DNA of 64,000 bases from Prauserella rugosa. Lineage in GTDB: Bacteria; Actinomycetota; Actinomycetes; Mycobacteriales; Pseudonocardiaceae. Below the pieces are notes generated by a model. It did no database searches. It had not been told where the DNA came from and was given only the letters and a program-made list of their open reading frames with translations. The position numbers and the translations under genes were made by a program. The stretch is from assembly GCF_000719975.1 (NCBI RefSeq), contig NZ_JOIJ01000004.1, forward strand, positions 62,001-126,000, read 5' to 3'. This document shows positions 27,793 to 36,600 of the stretch, in pieces. How positions within the stretch are numbered: position 1 is the first letter of the stretch; each line of letters begins with the position of its first letter.

Positions 27793-28431
27793 ATGGCGGA
27801 TCGAACGGTGTCGGCTGCGGATTTCGTTCCGGACACGCGCGAGTTGCGCGCGCTGTCTCGCGCGGTGCGCGACTGCCGCGGCTGCGGGCTCTACGAGAAC
27901 GCGACACAGGCGGTGTTCGGGTCGGGGCCGGCGCAGGCACGCGTAATGGTGGTGGGCGAACAGCCCGGTGATCGCGAGGACACCGAAGGCGAACCGTTCG
28001 TCGGCCCCGCGGGGCGGCTGTTGGACAAGGCCTTCGCCGACAGCGGGTTCGACCGGGAGGATCTGTATCTGACCAACGCGGTCAAGCATTTCAAGTTCGT
28101 GCCGCCGGAGCGGGGCAAACGGCGTATCCACCAGAAGCCCTCCCGTGGCGAGGTCGTGGCGTGCCGGCCCTGGCTCACGGCCGAGCTGGAGACGGTGCGC
28201 CCCGAACTCGTGGTGCTGTTGGGCGCCACCGCGGCGCAGGCGGTGTACGGCACGTCGTTCCGCATCACGCAGCAGCGGGGCGAGGTCCTGCACCTGCCGG
28301 AGGAACTGGCCGATCCGGACACCCGCGCCGTCGCCACGGTGCATCCGTCGTCGGTCCTGCGCTCCCGCGACCGCGACGCCGACTACGACGCCCTGGTCGC
28401 CGACCTCCGCAGCGCCGCCGACGCGCTGTGA
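27793..28431 (+). CDS. udgX: UdgX-type uracil-DNA-binding glycosylase
   Basis: Family-4-like uracil-DNA glycosylase of the UdgX class, which forms a covalent bond with the abasic site after removing uracil. The 212-aa protein has the family motif A GEQPGDREDTEGEPFVGPAG (55-74) and the diagnostic loop GKRRIHQKPSRGE with the crosslinking histidine at about residue 113. Family-type cysteines are seen in DCRGCGLY (28, 31) and VVACRPWL (124). ATVHPSSVLRSRDRD is the distal motif. It is not functionally linked to the purine permease upstream except by position. Confidence 0.93.
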   Translation: MADRTVSAADFVPDTRELRALSRAVRDCRGCGLYENATQAVFGSGPAQARVMVVGEQPGDREDTEGEPFVGPAGRLLDKAFADSGFDREDLYLTNAVKHFKFVPPERGKRRIHQKPSRGEVVACRPWLTAELETVRPELVVLLGATAAQAVYGTSFRITQQRGEVLHLPEELADPDTRAVATVHPSSVLRSRDRDADYDALVADLRSAADAL

Positions 28432-28434
28432 CGC

Positions 28435-29326
28435 TCAGCGGCGCGCCGGGGAGTTCGGCGGCACGGACGCATCGGTGACGAACTCGTGCAGCAGGCGGGC
28501 GAAGAAGTCCGGGTTGTCCTCGGGGATGAGCGTGCGGCTGTCGGGCACCTCGACGAGCCTGCCCTGCGAGCACAACTCGGCCAGCCTGCGCCCGTGCTCG
28601 CGCGGCATCACCTTGTCCTCGGCCGCCCACGCCACCAGCACGGGCCGGTCGAAGGTGCCCATCGCCTCGGCCCATTGCCGCAGCACGGGTTTCGGCGGAA
28701 TGCCCCTGCCGTATCGGATCAGGTCGCGCCGCACGGCCCTGTCCCCACGGCCCGGTGTGAACCAGTCCCGTTGGACCTCTTGGGGGATCGGACGTTTCGA
28801 CATCCACCCCCATCCGCCGGGAGCACGCTGGACGGCGCGGAACCTCAACAGATGCAGCAGCGCGGCGATGCCACCGGGGATGCGACCGAGCGCCCCGAGC
28901 AGCTTTCCGGGGATCCCGGGCGGGTAGTTGTCGAAGGCCTCGCACGAGGACAGCACCACCCTGGCGAGACGTTCGGTCCTTCCCCTCGGTGAGCAGCACC
29001 TGGCCGCCGCCCCAGTCGTTGAGCACGAGCGTCACGTCGCGCAGGTCCAGTCGCTCGAGGAACTCGCCCACGAGCAGGCCGATGCCGCGCAGGCTCAGGT
29101 CGGCGTCCGGCCGCATGGGGATGCGGTGCCCGCCGAGCGGCCAGGTCGGCAGTACGCAGCGGTACTCGCCCGGCAGCCGCTCGAGCACCTTGCGCCACAC
29201 CGTGGCGTTCATCGGCGGTCCGTGCAGGAACACCAGCACCGGGCCGTCCCCGCCGGTGTCGCGGTACTCGATCGTGCCTGCGGACAGTTCGACCGTGGCG
29301 AGCTCACCACGCATCTCGACGGCCAT
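28435..29326 (-). pseudogene. Alpha/beta-fold hydrolase gene with a single-base frameshift
   Basis: An alpha/beta hydrolase of about 296 residues in two frames. The N-terminal part (29326 to ~28982) has the oxyanion segment VLVFLHGPPMNATVWRKVLE and VLNDWGGGQVLLTEG. The C-terminal part (from ~28980) begins RVVLSSCEAFDNYPPG, contains VLVAWAAEDKVMPREHG and ends with LIPEDNPDFFARLLHEF. One extra A (T on the plus strand) at about 28980-28982 breaks the frame; removing it restores LLTEGRTERLARVVLSS. Real decay and a base-call error both fit. The nucleophile position reads NDWGGG, where haloalkane dehalogenase-like enzymes have Asp. The divergent TetR gene probably regulates it. Confidence 0.85.
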
Positions 29327-29387
29327 GACCACTCCCCACCCGAGTCCCACTCGACGACCCGTGACTCGTGCGAACGCCGTGACTTGA

Positions 29388-29399
29388 TAGATCGCTCTA
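29388..29399. promoter_or_regulatory. TetR-type operator between hydrolase and tetR
   Basis: Perfect inverted repeat TAGA-TCGC-TCTA in the gap between the hydrolase gene (starts at 29326, minus) and the TetR-family gene (plus). TAGA...TCTA palindromes of this spacing are typical of LmrA/QacR-like TetR repressors. It could repress both promoters; TTGATA (29384-29389) and TAACGT (29409-29414) may be its own weak promoter elements. Confidence 0.6.
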
Positions 29400-29426
29400 G
29401 TGAGAGGCTAACGTAGAATGCAGCGC

Positions 29427-29993
29427 ATGGCGAGCACACGCGAACGCATCGTGACCGCAGGCGCCGAACTGTTCCGGCGGCAGGGCTACACCGGCACCGG
29501 GGTCAAACAGATCATCACCCGCGCGGAGGCGCCGTTCGGCTCGCTCTACCACTTCTTCCCCGGTGGCAAGCAGCAGCTGGGCGCCGAGGTGATCCGCGAG
29601 GCCGGCCTTCCCTACGCGGCGCTGTTCGACATCTACATCGCTGCGGCCGACGACCTCGTCGACGGCATCGAGAGCGCCTTCGCGGGTGCCGCAGAGACGC
29701 TCGTCGAGACCGACTACGCCGACGCCTGCCCCATCGCGACGATCGCCCTCGAAGTGGCCAGCAGCAACGAGAACCTGCGCCAGGCCACGGCCGAGGTCTT
29801 CGAGGCGTGGCTGGCGAAGGGCACCGAGGTCTACACCGCGTTCGGCCTGTCCGCCGAGGACGCACGCAGGCTGGCGATCGCGACGGTGACGAGCCTCGAG
29901 GGCGCGTTCGTGCTCAGCCGTTCGCTGCGCAGTACCGAACCGCTGGCCGCCGCGGGCCGCACCGTCGCGGCACTCGCGCGTGAACTGCGCTGA
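29427..29993 (+). CDS. TetR-family transcriptional regulator
   Basis: A 188-aa TetR/AcrR repressor. The N-terminal helix-turn-helix runs STRERIVTAGAELFRRQGYT, then GTGVKQIITRAEAPFGSLYH with HFFPGGKQQLGAEVI. The C-terminal half (CPIATIALEVASSNENLRQA) resembles the TetR_C (LmrA/YxaF-like) ligand domain. The start may be ATG 29427 (MASTRERI) or ATG 29418. Divergent from the frameshifted hydrolase, with a TAGA-n4-TCTA palindrome between them, which suggests a local repressor-target pair. Confidence 0.9.
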   Translation: MASTRERIVTAGAELFRRQGYTGTGVKQIITRAEAPFGSLYHFFPGGKQQLGAEVIREAGLPYAALFDIYIAAADDLVDGIESAFAGAAETLVETDYADACPIATIALEVASSNENLRQATAEVFEAWLAKGTEVYTAFGLSAEDARRLAIATVTSLEGAFVLSRSLRSTEPLAAAGRTVAALARELR

Positions 29994-29997
29994 GGCG

Positions 29998-32358
29998 TCA
30001 GCCGGCGTCCCCCGTGGGCGAGCCCTCCGGAACCGCATCGCCTGCGCAGGCGATGTGTTCGGGGCGCACCGGCACCCGCGGAAGCTCCTTGCCGGTCGCC
30101 GCACGGATGGCGGCGACGATCGCCGGGGTGGACGAGATCGTCGGCGGCTCCCCCACCCCGCGCAGACCGTAGGGCGCGTGCGGATCGGCGCGTTCGAGCA
30201 CGTCGATGGTCATCGGCGGCATGTCGAGAACGGTCGGGATGAGGTAGTCGGTGAACGACGGATTGCGGATCACGCCTCCGTCGGTCCGGATCTCCTCCAT
30301 CACGGCCAGACCGAGTCCCTGCGCCGAACCGCCCTGGATCTGCCCGACGACCGCCTGCGGGTTGAGCGCCTTGCCGACGTCCTGCACGCAGTCGAGCGCG
30401 ACCACCTTGACCAGGCCGAGTTCGGTGTCGACGTCGACGACCGCGCGGTGGGCGGCGAAGCCGTACTGCACATGGGCATCGCCCTGGCCGGTCTCCGGGT
30501 CGAGCGTCTCTGTCGGACGATGGCGCCACTCGACCGTCTCGTCGAGTTCGCCGTCCCCGAGCACGTCGGCCACGTCGGCGAGCACCTCGTCGTCGGCGGA
30601 GGTCACCTTGAGTCCGTCGAGGTGCAGCTCCGCCTCCGTGCGCCCCAGCGTGGCCGCGGCCCTGGCCAGTAGCGCAGACCGCACCGTCAACGCGGCCGCC
30701 CGCACCGCTCCGCCGGTGACGTAGGTCTGCCGCGACGCCGACGTCGAACCGGCGCTGCCGATCGAGGTGTCCATCGGCAGGATCGTCACGCGCTCGACAC
30801 CGAGTTCGGTGCGCACGATCTGCTGCAGAACGGTCACCAGTCCCTGGCCGACCTCGGCGGCCGCGGTCTGCACCGTCGCCGCGGGCTCGCCGCCGACCAC
30901 GGCCAGCCGCACCCGGGCGGTCGAGTAGTCGTCGAAGCCTTCGGAGAAGCAGATGTTCTTGATGCCCACGGCGTATCCGACACCGCGCACCACGCCTTCG
31001 CCGTGCGTCGTGTTCGACACTCCGCCGGGCAGCCTGCGCAGGTCGGTGCCGCCGGCTTCCGCAGCGCTCCGTTCCGGCAGCGGCATCCGCTCGAGGCGGT
31101 CGAGCAGCTCGGCGACGGGCGCCTCGGAATCCACGACCTGGCCGGTCGGCATGACGGTGCCCTCCTGCATGGCGTTGCGACGGCGGATCTCCGTCGGCGA
31201 CAGTCCACATGCGTCGGCGAGTTTGTCCATCTGCGACTCGTAGGCGAACGCGGCCTGCACCGCACCGAACCCGCGCATCGCCCCGCAGGGCGGATTGTTC
31301 GTGTACACGCCCCAACAGTCGACGCGCACGTTCGGCACGTCGTACGGGCCGACCCCCAGGGTGGCGGCGTTGCCCACCACCGCGCCGGTGGACGAGGCGT
31401 AGGCACCGCCGTCGAGGTAGATCCGCGCGGTGACGTAGACGAGCCTGCCGTCCCGGGTCGCGCCGTGCTCGTAGTACATCGTCGCGGGGTGCCGATGCAC
31501 GTGACCGTGGAACGACTCCTCGCGGTTGTAGACCATCTTCACGGGTTTGCCGGTGCGCAGCGCCAGCAGGCACGCGTGGATCTGCATCGACAGGTCCTCG
31601 CGGCCACCGAACGCACCGCCGACCCCGCCGAGCGTCAGGCGCACCTGTTCGGGCGACAGGCCGAGCGCGGCGACGATCTGCTGCTGGTCGACGTGCAGCC
31701 ACTGGGTGGCGACGTACAGGTCGACCCCGCCGTCGCCGTCCGGCACCGCCATGCCCGACTCGGGGCCGAGGAAAGCCTGGTCCTGCATGCCGACCTCGTA
31801 GCGTCCGGTGACGACGACGTCGGCGTTGACAGCCGGCTGCCCGCGCCGCACCGGCGCGTGGCGGACGACGTTGCCGTCGGGGTGCAGCGGGGCCGCCTGA
31901 CCGTGGGCCGCCTGTTCGGCGTCGGTGACCGGGTCGAGCGGCTCGTAGTCGACGTCGATCAACGCCACGGCACGCTGGGCGATCTCCGGGTGGTCGGCGG
32001 CGACGACGGCGACGGGTTCGCCGCAATACCGGACGACGTCCTCGGCGAGCACCGGCTGGTCGGGATGTTCGAGGCCGTACCGGTTGAGCCCGGGCACGTC
32101 GTCGTGGGTCAGCACCGCGTACACCCCGGGCAGAGCCAGCGCGCGGGAGGTGTCGATCCGCGTGATGCGCGCGTGCGGGTACGGGCTGCGCAGGGTGCCG
32201 CCCCACAGCATGTCCTCGTGCCACAGGTCGGACGAGTAGGCGAACTCGCCCCGCACCTTGCGCGTGCCGTCGGGCCGGGCCGGACTCGCGCCCACCCCGC
32301 CCTCGGTGGCGGTGCCGCCGGTGACGAGTGGGCCTGCCGTCGAGGAGCTCGTGGTCAT
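29998..32358 (-). CDS. Xanthine dehydrogenase, molybdopterin-binding subunit
   Basis: Catalytic subunit of a three-subunit xanthine dehydrogenase oxidising hypoxanthine/xanthine to urate. The 786-aa protein contains the a/b hammerhead domain (KVRGEFAYSSDLWHEDMLWG) and Moco-binding glycine-rich loops (GGVGGAFGGREDLSMQIHAC). NPPCGAMRGFGAVQAAFAYE and TAAAEVGQGLVTVLQQIVRT follow; the C-terminal GLRGVGEPPTISSTPAIVAA carries the conserved GVGE glutamate. ATG 32358 has AGGAGG upstream and overlaps the preceding deaminase stop (ATGA). It is the last gene of the xdh operon. Confidence 0.94.
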   Translation of the reverse strand: MTTSSSTAGPLVTGGTATEGGVGASPARPDGTRKVRGEFAYSSDLWHEDMLWGGTLRSPYPHARITRIDTSRALALPGVYAVLTHDDVPGLNRYGLEHPDQPVLAEDVVRYCGEPVAVVAADHPEIAQRAVALIDVDYEPLDPVTDAEQAAHGQAAPLHPDGNVVRHAPVRRGQPAVNADVVVTGRYEVGMQDQAFLGPESGMAVPDGDGGVDLYVATQWLHVDQQQIVAALGLSPEQVRLTLGGVGGAFGGREDLSMQIHACLLALRTGKPVKMVYNREESFHGHVHRHPATMYYEHGATRDGRLVYVTARIYLDGGAYASSTGAVVGNAATLGVGPYDVPNVRVDCWGVYTNNPPCGAMRGFGAVQAAFAYESQMDKLADACGLSPTEIRRRNAMQEGTVMPTGQVVDSEAPVAELLDRLERMPLPERSAAEAGGTDLRRLPGGVSNTTHGEGVVRGVGYAVGIKNICFSEGFDDYSTARVRLAVVGGEPAATVQTAAAEVGQGLVTVLQQIVRTELGVERVTILPMDTSIGSAGSTSASRQTYVTGGAVRAAALTVRSALLARAAATLGRTEAELHLDGLKVTSADDEVLADVADVLGDGELDETVEWRHRPTETLDPETGQGDAHVQYGFAAHRAVVDVDTELGLVKVVALDCVQDVGKALNPQAVVGQIQGGSAQGLGLAVMEEIRTDGGVIRNPSFTDYLIPTVLDMPPMTIDVLERADPHAPYGLRGVGEPPTISSTPAIVAAIRAATGKELPRVPVRPEHIACAGDAVPEGSPTGDAG

Positions 32359-33692
32359 CGCATCCTCCTGCTCGCAGCGCTCAGTTCCGCGGCCACGGTG
32401 GTCTCGTCGGTGCTGTGCAGTTGCCCGTCGGCGACGACGGTCTCGCCGCCGACGAGCAGCAGTCTCACGTCGGCCCGGGGTCCCAGCACGAGTGCGGCCA
32501 CCGGGTCGTCGATGCCCGCGAAGCCCAGTCGGCGCAGGTCCCACACGGCCAGGTCGGCGAGCTTGCCCGGTTCGAGCGAGCCGAGTTCGCCGTCCCGGCC
32601 GAGGCACCGCGCCCCGCCCATGGTCGCCATCCACAGCGCCTGCCTCGTGGTGAGCGCCTGGGGCCCGCCCTGTTGCCGGGCCTGCAGCAACGCCTGGTGC
32701 AGTTCCTCGCCGAGCCCACCGGACTCGTTGGACGCGGCACCGTCGACCCCGAGGCCGACCGGCGCGCCCGCGTCGAGCAGTGCGCGCGCCGGTGCGATAC
32801 CCGTGCCGAGGCGGCCGTTCGACGTCGGGCAGTGCGCCGATCCGGTGGCGGTGGCACCCATCCGGCGGACGGCGTCGTCGGCCAGGTGCACGGTGTGGGC
32901 CAGCCACACGTCGTCGCCGAGCCAGCCGAGTTTGTCGGCGTACTCGGCGGGCGTGCACCCGAACTCGGCGAGACACTGCCGTTCCTCGTCGAGCGTCTCC
33001 GCGAGGTGCGTGTGCAGCCGGACTCCCTTGCGGCGGGCCAGTTCCGCGGCCTCGACCATGAGCCGCTCGGTGACCGTGAACGGCGAACACGGCCCCACGG
33101 CGATGCGCACGCGTGCCTCGGGCGAGGGATCGTGGTGGGTGTCGACGGCGGCCTCGGTACCGGCGAGCGCGGCGTCGATGTCCTCCACGAGATGGTCCGG
33201 CGGCAGTCCGCCCTGCGACTCGCCGCGGTCCATGGAGCCGCGGACCAGGTGCCCGCGCACGCCGACGCGCCGGACCGCGGACACGAGCGCGTCCATCTGG
33301 TCGCCGCCGTCGCGGGGGAAGACGTAGTGGTGGTCGGCGACCGTCGTGCAGCCGGTGAGGGCCAACCTCGCCAGCCCCGCCGACGCCGCGGCATGGGTGA
33401 TCTCCGCGTCGAGCCCGCCCCACACGGGGTAGAGCTCGACGAGCCACTCGAACAGCGTCGAGTCGGCGGCGTAGCCACGGGTCACCCACTGGTACAGGTG
33501 GTGATGGGTGTTGACCAGTCCGGGGGTGACCAGGCAGCCCGACGCATCGATCCGGGTGCCGGTGTACTGACCGGGCGCCGGTCCGTCACCGACGGCGACG
33601 AGAACCCCGCCGTCGACGACCACGTGGCCGTTGCGGTACTCGGTTCCCTGCGCGTCGACCGTGGCCACGGCCGCGTTCTCGACGATCATCAT
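32355..33692 (-). CDS. 8-oxoguanine/guanine deaminase-like amidohydrolase
   Basis: A 445-aa COG0402 metal-dependent deaminase. The HxH site is VTPGLVNTHHHLYQWVTRGY; other ligands are in VRLHTHLAETLDEERQ, HTVHLADDAV, SAHCPTSNGRLGTG and VGLGVDGAASNESGG. Family comparison favours 8-oxoguanine deaminase, or guanine deaminase making xanthine. Being sandwiched between xanthine dehydrogenase subunit genes supports feeding xanthine or 8-oxo-purines to that enzyme. ATG 33692 overlaps the Fe-S subunit stop (ATGA), and its stop overlaps the molybdopterin subunit start. Confidence 0.9.
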   Translation of the reverse strand: MMIVENAAVATVDAQGTEYRNGHVVVDGGVLVAVGDGPAPGQYTGTRIDASGCLVTPGLVNTHHHLYQWVTRGYAADSTLFEWLVELYPVWGGLDAEITHAAASAGLARLALTGCTTVADHHYVFPRDGGDQMDALVSAVRRVGVRGHLVRGSMDRGESQGGLPPDHLVEDIDAALAGTEAAVDTHHDPSPEARVRIAVGPCSPFTVTERLMVEAAELARRKGVRLHTHLAETLDEERQCLAEFGCTPAEYADKLGWLGDDVWLAHTVHLADDAVRRMGATATGSAHCPTSNGRLGTGIAPARALLDAGAPVGLGVDGAASNESGGLGEELHQALLQARQQGGPQALTTRQALWMATMGGARCLGRDGELGSLEPGKLADLAVWDLRRLGFAGIDDPVAALVLGPRADVRLLLVGGETVVADGQLHSTDETTVAAELSAASRRMR

Positions 33693-34150
33693 CGCGCACT
33701 CGCCGCCGTCCGTACCGCCTCGAGGATCTTCTCGTATCCGGTGCACCGGCACAGGTTTCCGGCGAGCGCCTCCCGGATCTCCTCGTCGCTCGGGTCCGGT
33801 TCACGCGCCAACAGGTCGTGGGCGGCGACGACGAGGCCGGGGGTGCAGAATCCGCACTGCACCGCCCCGGAATCCACAAAGAACTGCTGCACCGGGTCGA
33901 GCTTCTCGCCGTCGGCCAGCCCTTCGACGGTGCGCACCTCGCGTCCCTCGGCCTGTCCCGCGGCGACGAGGCACGAGCACACGACCGCACCGTCGAGATA
34001 CACCGTGCACGAACCGCATTCGCCCTGTTCGCACGCGTTCTTCGAGCCGGGAAGGCCGAGACGCTCGCGCAGCACGTACAGCAGGCTCTCGCCCTCCCAC
34101 ACGTCGTCGGCCCACCGCTGCTCACCGTTCACGGTCAGGGTCACGCGCAT
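33689..34150 (-). CDS. Xanthine dehydrogenase, (2Fe-2S) small subunit
   Basis: A 153-aa iron-sulfur subunit with both clusters: plant-type NACEQGECGSCTVYLDG (plus SCLVAAGQ) and the helical-domain motifs VQCGFCTPG and GNLCRCTGYEKIL. It transfers electrons from Moco to FAD. ATG 34150 (MRVTLTVNGEQRW) overlaps the end of the FAD-subunit gene by 10 bases. The order FAD - FeS - deaminase - Moco is a single coupled operon. Confidence 0.95.
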   Translation of the reverse strand: MRVTLTVNGEQRWADDVWEGESLLYVLRERLGLPGSKNACEQGECGSCTVYLDGAVVCSCLVAAGQAEGREVRTVEGLADGEKLDPVQQFFVDSGAVQCGFCTPGLVVAAHDLLAREPDPSDEEIREALAGNLCRCTGYEKILEAVRTAASAR

Positions 34151-35007
34151 GCCCGCTCACTCCCTCGGTAGTCGTTCCACGCCCACGTCAGTGCTCGTCG
34201 CGCGAGGACACCCAGGGCGTGGGTGCGGTACTCGGCGGTCCCGCGGACGTCGTCGATCGGTTCGGTGGCCGCGCCGACGAGTTCGGCGAACCGCCGCGTG
34301 AACGCGTCCGGCAGCGGCGCGCCGGTGTCCCACGGCAGTTCCGCCGTGGCGAACGCCTCGGCGTCGGCGACCCTGCGGGGTGTGGGCGCGGCCGAACCGA
34401 TCGCCACTCCCACGTGCCCCTCGCGGATCACCACCGCCAGCGAGCACACCGCGATCACCATCGCGTTGCGCGTGCCGATCTTGCTGAACTGCTCGGCCGA
34501 CCTGCCGGCGGTGGGCACGTGGACGGCGGTGATCAGTTCGCCGGCCTCGAGCGCGTTGCGTTTGACCCCGGTGTAGAACTCGGTCGCGGGGATCCGTCTG
34601 CTCCCGCGTGCCGACGCGACCTCGACCTCGGCGCCTGCGGCCAGCAGGACCGGATGCGTGTCGCCTGCGGGAGAGGCGGCGCCGAGATTGCCTCCGACGG
34701 TGCCGCGGCTCCGGATCTGCGGGGAGCCGACGGTGCGGGCCGCCATGGCCAGTCCGGGCAACGCATCGCCGAGTTCGGTGATGAGGCGGGTGTAGGGCAC
34801 GCCCGCGCCCAGGCGGACGTGCCCTTCCGACGCGGACCAGGTTGCGAGTTCGGCGATCCGCGTCAGGTCCACCAGGCAGTCCGGACGGCGGTGGTCGTAG
34901 TTGAGTTCGACCATGACGTCGGTGCCGCCCGCGATGGGCAGGGCGCCGGGCCGCTCGGCGATGACGGCGAGCGCCTCGTCCAGGGTCTCCGGTCGGAGGA
35001 ATTCCAC
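34141..35007 (-). CDS. Xanthine dehydrogenase, FAD-binding subunit
   Basis: A 288-aa FAD-binding subunit of the CoxM/XdhB type. It begins MEFLRPETLDEALAVIAERP; the FAD-binding LPIAGGTDVMVELNYDHRRP and a second motif region TVGGNLGAASPAGDTHPVLL are clear. A CO dehydrogenase-like C-terminal domain ends with DDVRGTAEYRTHALGVLARR. First gene of the xdh operon, divergent from the PucR-like regulator across a 126-bp gap. Confidence 0.94.
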   Translation of the reverse strand: MEFLRPETLDEALAVIAERPGALPIAGGTDVMVELNYDHRRPDCLVDLTRIAELATWSASEGHVRLGAGVPYTRLITELGDALPGLAMAARTVGSPQIRSRGTVGGNLGAASPAGDTHPVLLAAGAEVEVASARGSRRIPATEFYTGVKRNALEAGELITAVHVPTAGRSAEQFSKIGTRNAMVIAVCSLAVVIREGHVGVAIGSAAPTPRRVADAEAFATAELPWDTGAPLPDAFTRRFAELVGAATEPIDDVRGTAEYRTHALGVLARRALTWAWNDYRGSERACA

Positions 35008-35108
35008 GGGCTGACTCCAGGGTCTCGGGCTGTGTGTGCCAGTAGACAGCCAGGGTTACCCCGCGGCAACGGCGCGGATGTATGAAACGACGAGCCCCAC
35101 GAGCCGCC

Positions 35109-35131
35109 GGTTTTGTGCTTTCCTACAAACC
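35109..35131. promoter_or_regulatory. Inverted repeat in the xdh-pucR divergent gap
   Basis: TTTGT (35112-35116) and ACAAA (35125-35129) form perfect arms around 8 bases; with flanking GG and CC the match extends to GGTTTTGT/ACAAACC with one extra T. It ends 3 bases before the regulator's ATG (35134), inside the 126-bp gap separating it from the xdh operon. Position suggests an autoregulatory or xdh operator. The remaining gap shows nothing else clear. Confidence 0.45.
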
Positions 35132-35133
35132 TG

Positions 35134-36561
35134 ATGACGCTGGTGAAAACTCTGCTGGAGCTCCCTGGCCTGCGGTTGCGGCTGCACGCGGGCGGGGACC
35201 TGCTCGACCGCGAGGTCAGCCGGATCTACGTGACCGAGCTGCCCGATCCGAGCCGGTACCTGTCCGAGGGCGAGTTCGTCCTGTCGGGGCTGCTGTGGTG
35301 GCGCGCTCCCGGAGACGCGGACCCGTTCGTGCGTGCGCTCGCCGAGGCCCGGTGTGCCGCGCTGGCCGCGTCCGGCGCCGACACCGGCGGCATCCCCGAC
35401 GACCTCGTCGCGGCGTGCAGGCGGCATCGTATTCCCCTGCTGGAAGTGCCCGCGGACCTGTCGTTCGCGGTGATCACCGAACAGGTCGTGCTCGCGTTGG
35501 CAGCCGAGACCGACGGCGCGCGCAAACGGTTGCTGTCGGCGGCTGCGGAGGACTCGTCGCTGCCCGCGCTGTTGACCTACGGCGCGGCCGAGCTGGGTGC
35601 GGACTGCTGGGTGGTCGCGGCGACCGGACGTGTGGTGGCGGCCAGCACGCCGGGGCCGCCGCGGCGGCGGGCGGCCGTTCCGGTCGGCGGACGGCATGCC
35701 GTGCCGTGGTCGCTGATCGTCGACGCCGAGCTCAGCCCCGGAGGCCAAGAGGTCGCCGAGGAGCTGGCGAATCTGGTCGGTTTGGCCAGGGGCAGGCGGG
35801 ACGAGGTGCGGCGCGCGCGGATGCAGGTCGCCGTGCCACTGCTGGAGGCGTTGGCCGATCCGGCGTGCACGGGTGCGGAGCTCGCCCGTGCCGTCGAGGC
35901 GGCGGGCCTGTCGCCGGACGAGTCGGTGCGGGTGCTGTTGGCGCGCACGCCCGGTGCCGATGCGGCCGCCGAGATCCTCGACGAGGCGCTGACGGCGTTC
36001 GCCGACCTCGACCGCGTGTTCGTGGGCGAGGTCGGCGGCCGGGTGGACGGAGTGGACGGGGAGTCCTGGGCGGTGGTCGCCTCGGACGCCCCCTGGCCGG
36101 ACGACTGGGCCGAGCAGGCGATGGACGTGTTGTCGGTGCTCGGCAGCGGACGGGTGCTGATCGGTGCGGGTGGGCCGAGTTCGGTGCACGGACTGCGCGG
36201 GGCGGGCGAGGAGGCTCGCCATGCGGTGCAGGCCGCGGCGGCACGGCCGGAGCGGGTGGCGGTCGCCTCGGGTGTCGAACTGGGGATGCACCGTCTGTTG
36301 TTGGCGGGCGCGCCCGACGAGTTGCGCCGCGCGTTGGCCGCGCGCGTGCTGGGACCGTTGCCGGAGCACCCGGAGTTGCTGCGCACGGTGCGGGTGTATC
36401 TGGAATGTTCGGCCTCGCCCGCACGCGCCGCGCGCCGACTGCACGTGCACGTCAACACGTTGCGGTACCGGATCGCTCGGGCGGGCGAACTGCTGGGCGT
36501 CGATCTCACCGATTTCCGCACCCAGGTGGACGTGTATCTGGCGTTGTCGGCCGAGTCCTGA
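35134..36561 (+). CDS. PucR-family purine catabolism regulator
   Basis: A 475-aa PucR/CdaR-type regulator. The N-terminal PucR domain (LVKTLLELPGLRLRLHAGGD, ELPDPSRYLSEGEFVLSGLL) precedes a GGDEF-like central region (GRVLIGAGGPSSVHGLRGAG). The C-terminal PucR helix-turn-helix is SPARAARRLHVHVNTLRYRI followed by ARAGELLGVDL. ATG 35134 follows the inverted repeat; an upstream TTG is possible. Divergence from the xdh operon suggests it regulates xanthine dehydrogenase and other urate genes, in response to a purine catabolite by analogy with B. subtilis PucR. Confidence 0.92.
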   Translation: MTLVKTLLELPGLRLRLHAGGDLLDREVSRIYVTELPDPSRYLSEGEFVLSGLLWWRAPGDADPFVRALAEARCAALAASGADTGGIPDDLVAACRRHRIPLLEVPADLSFAVITEQVVLALAAETDGARKRLLSAAAEDSSLPALLTYGAAELGADCWVVAATGRVVAASTPGPPRRRAAVPVGGRHAVPWSLIVDAELSPGGQEVAEELANLVGLARGRRDEVRRARMQVAVPLLEALADPACTGAELARAVEAAGLSPDESVRVLLARTPGADAAAEILDEALTAFADLDRVFVGEVGGRVDGVDGESWAVVASDAPWPDDWAEQAMDVLSVLGSGRVLIGAGGPSSVHGLRGAGEEARHAVQAAAARPERVAVASGVELGMHRLLLAGAPDELRRALAARVLGPLPEHPELLRTVRVYLECSASPARAARRLHVHVNTLRYRIARAGELLGVDLTDFRTQVDVYLALSAES

Positions 36562-36600
36562 TCCACGTGCCACGCCCACGACCCGTACCGTGGACAGGCG

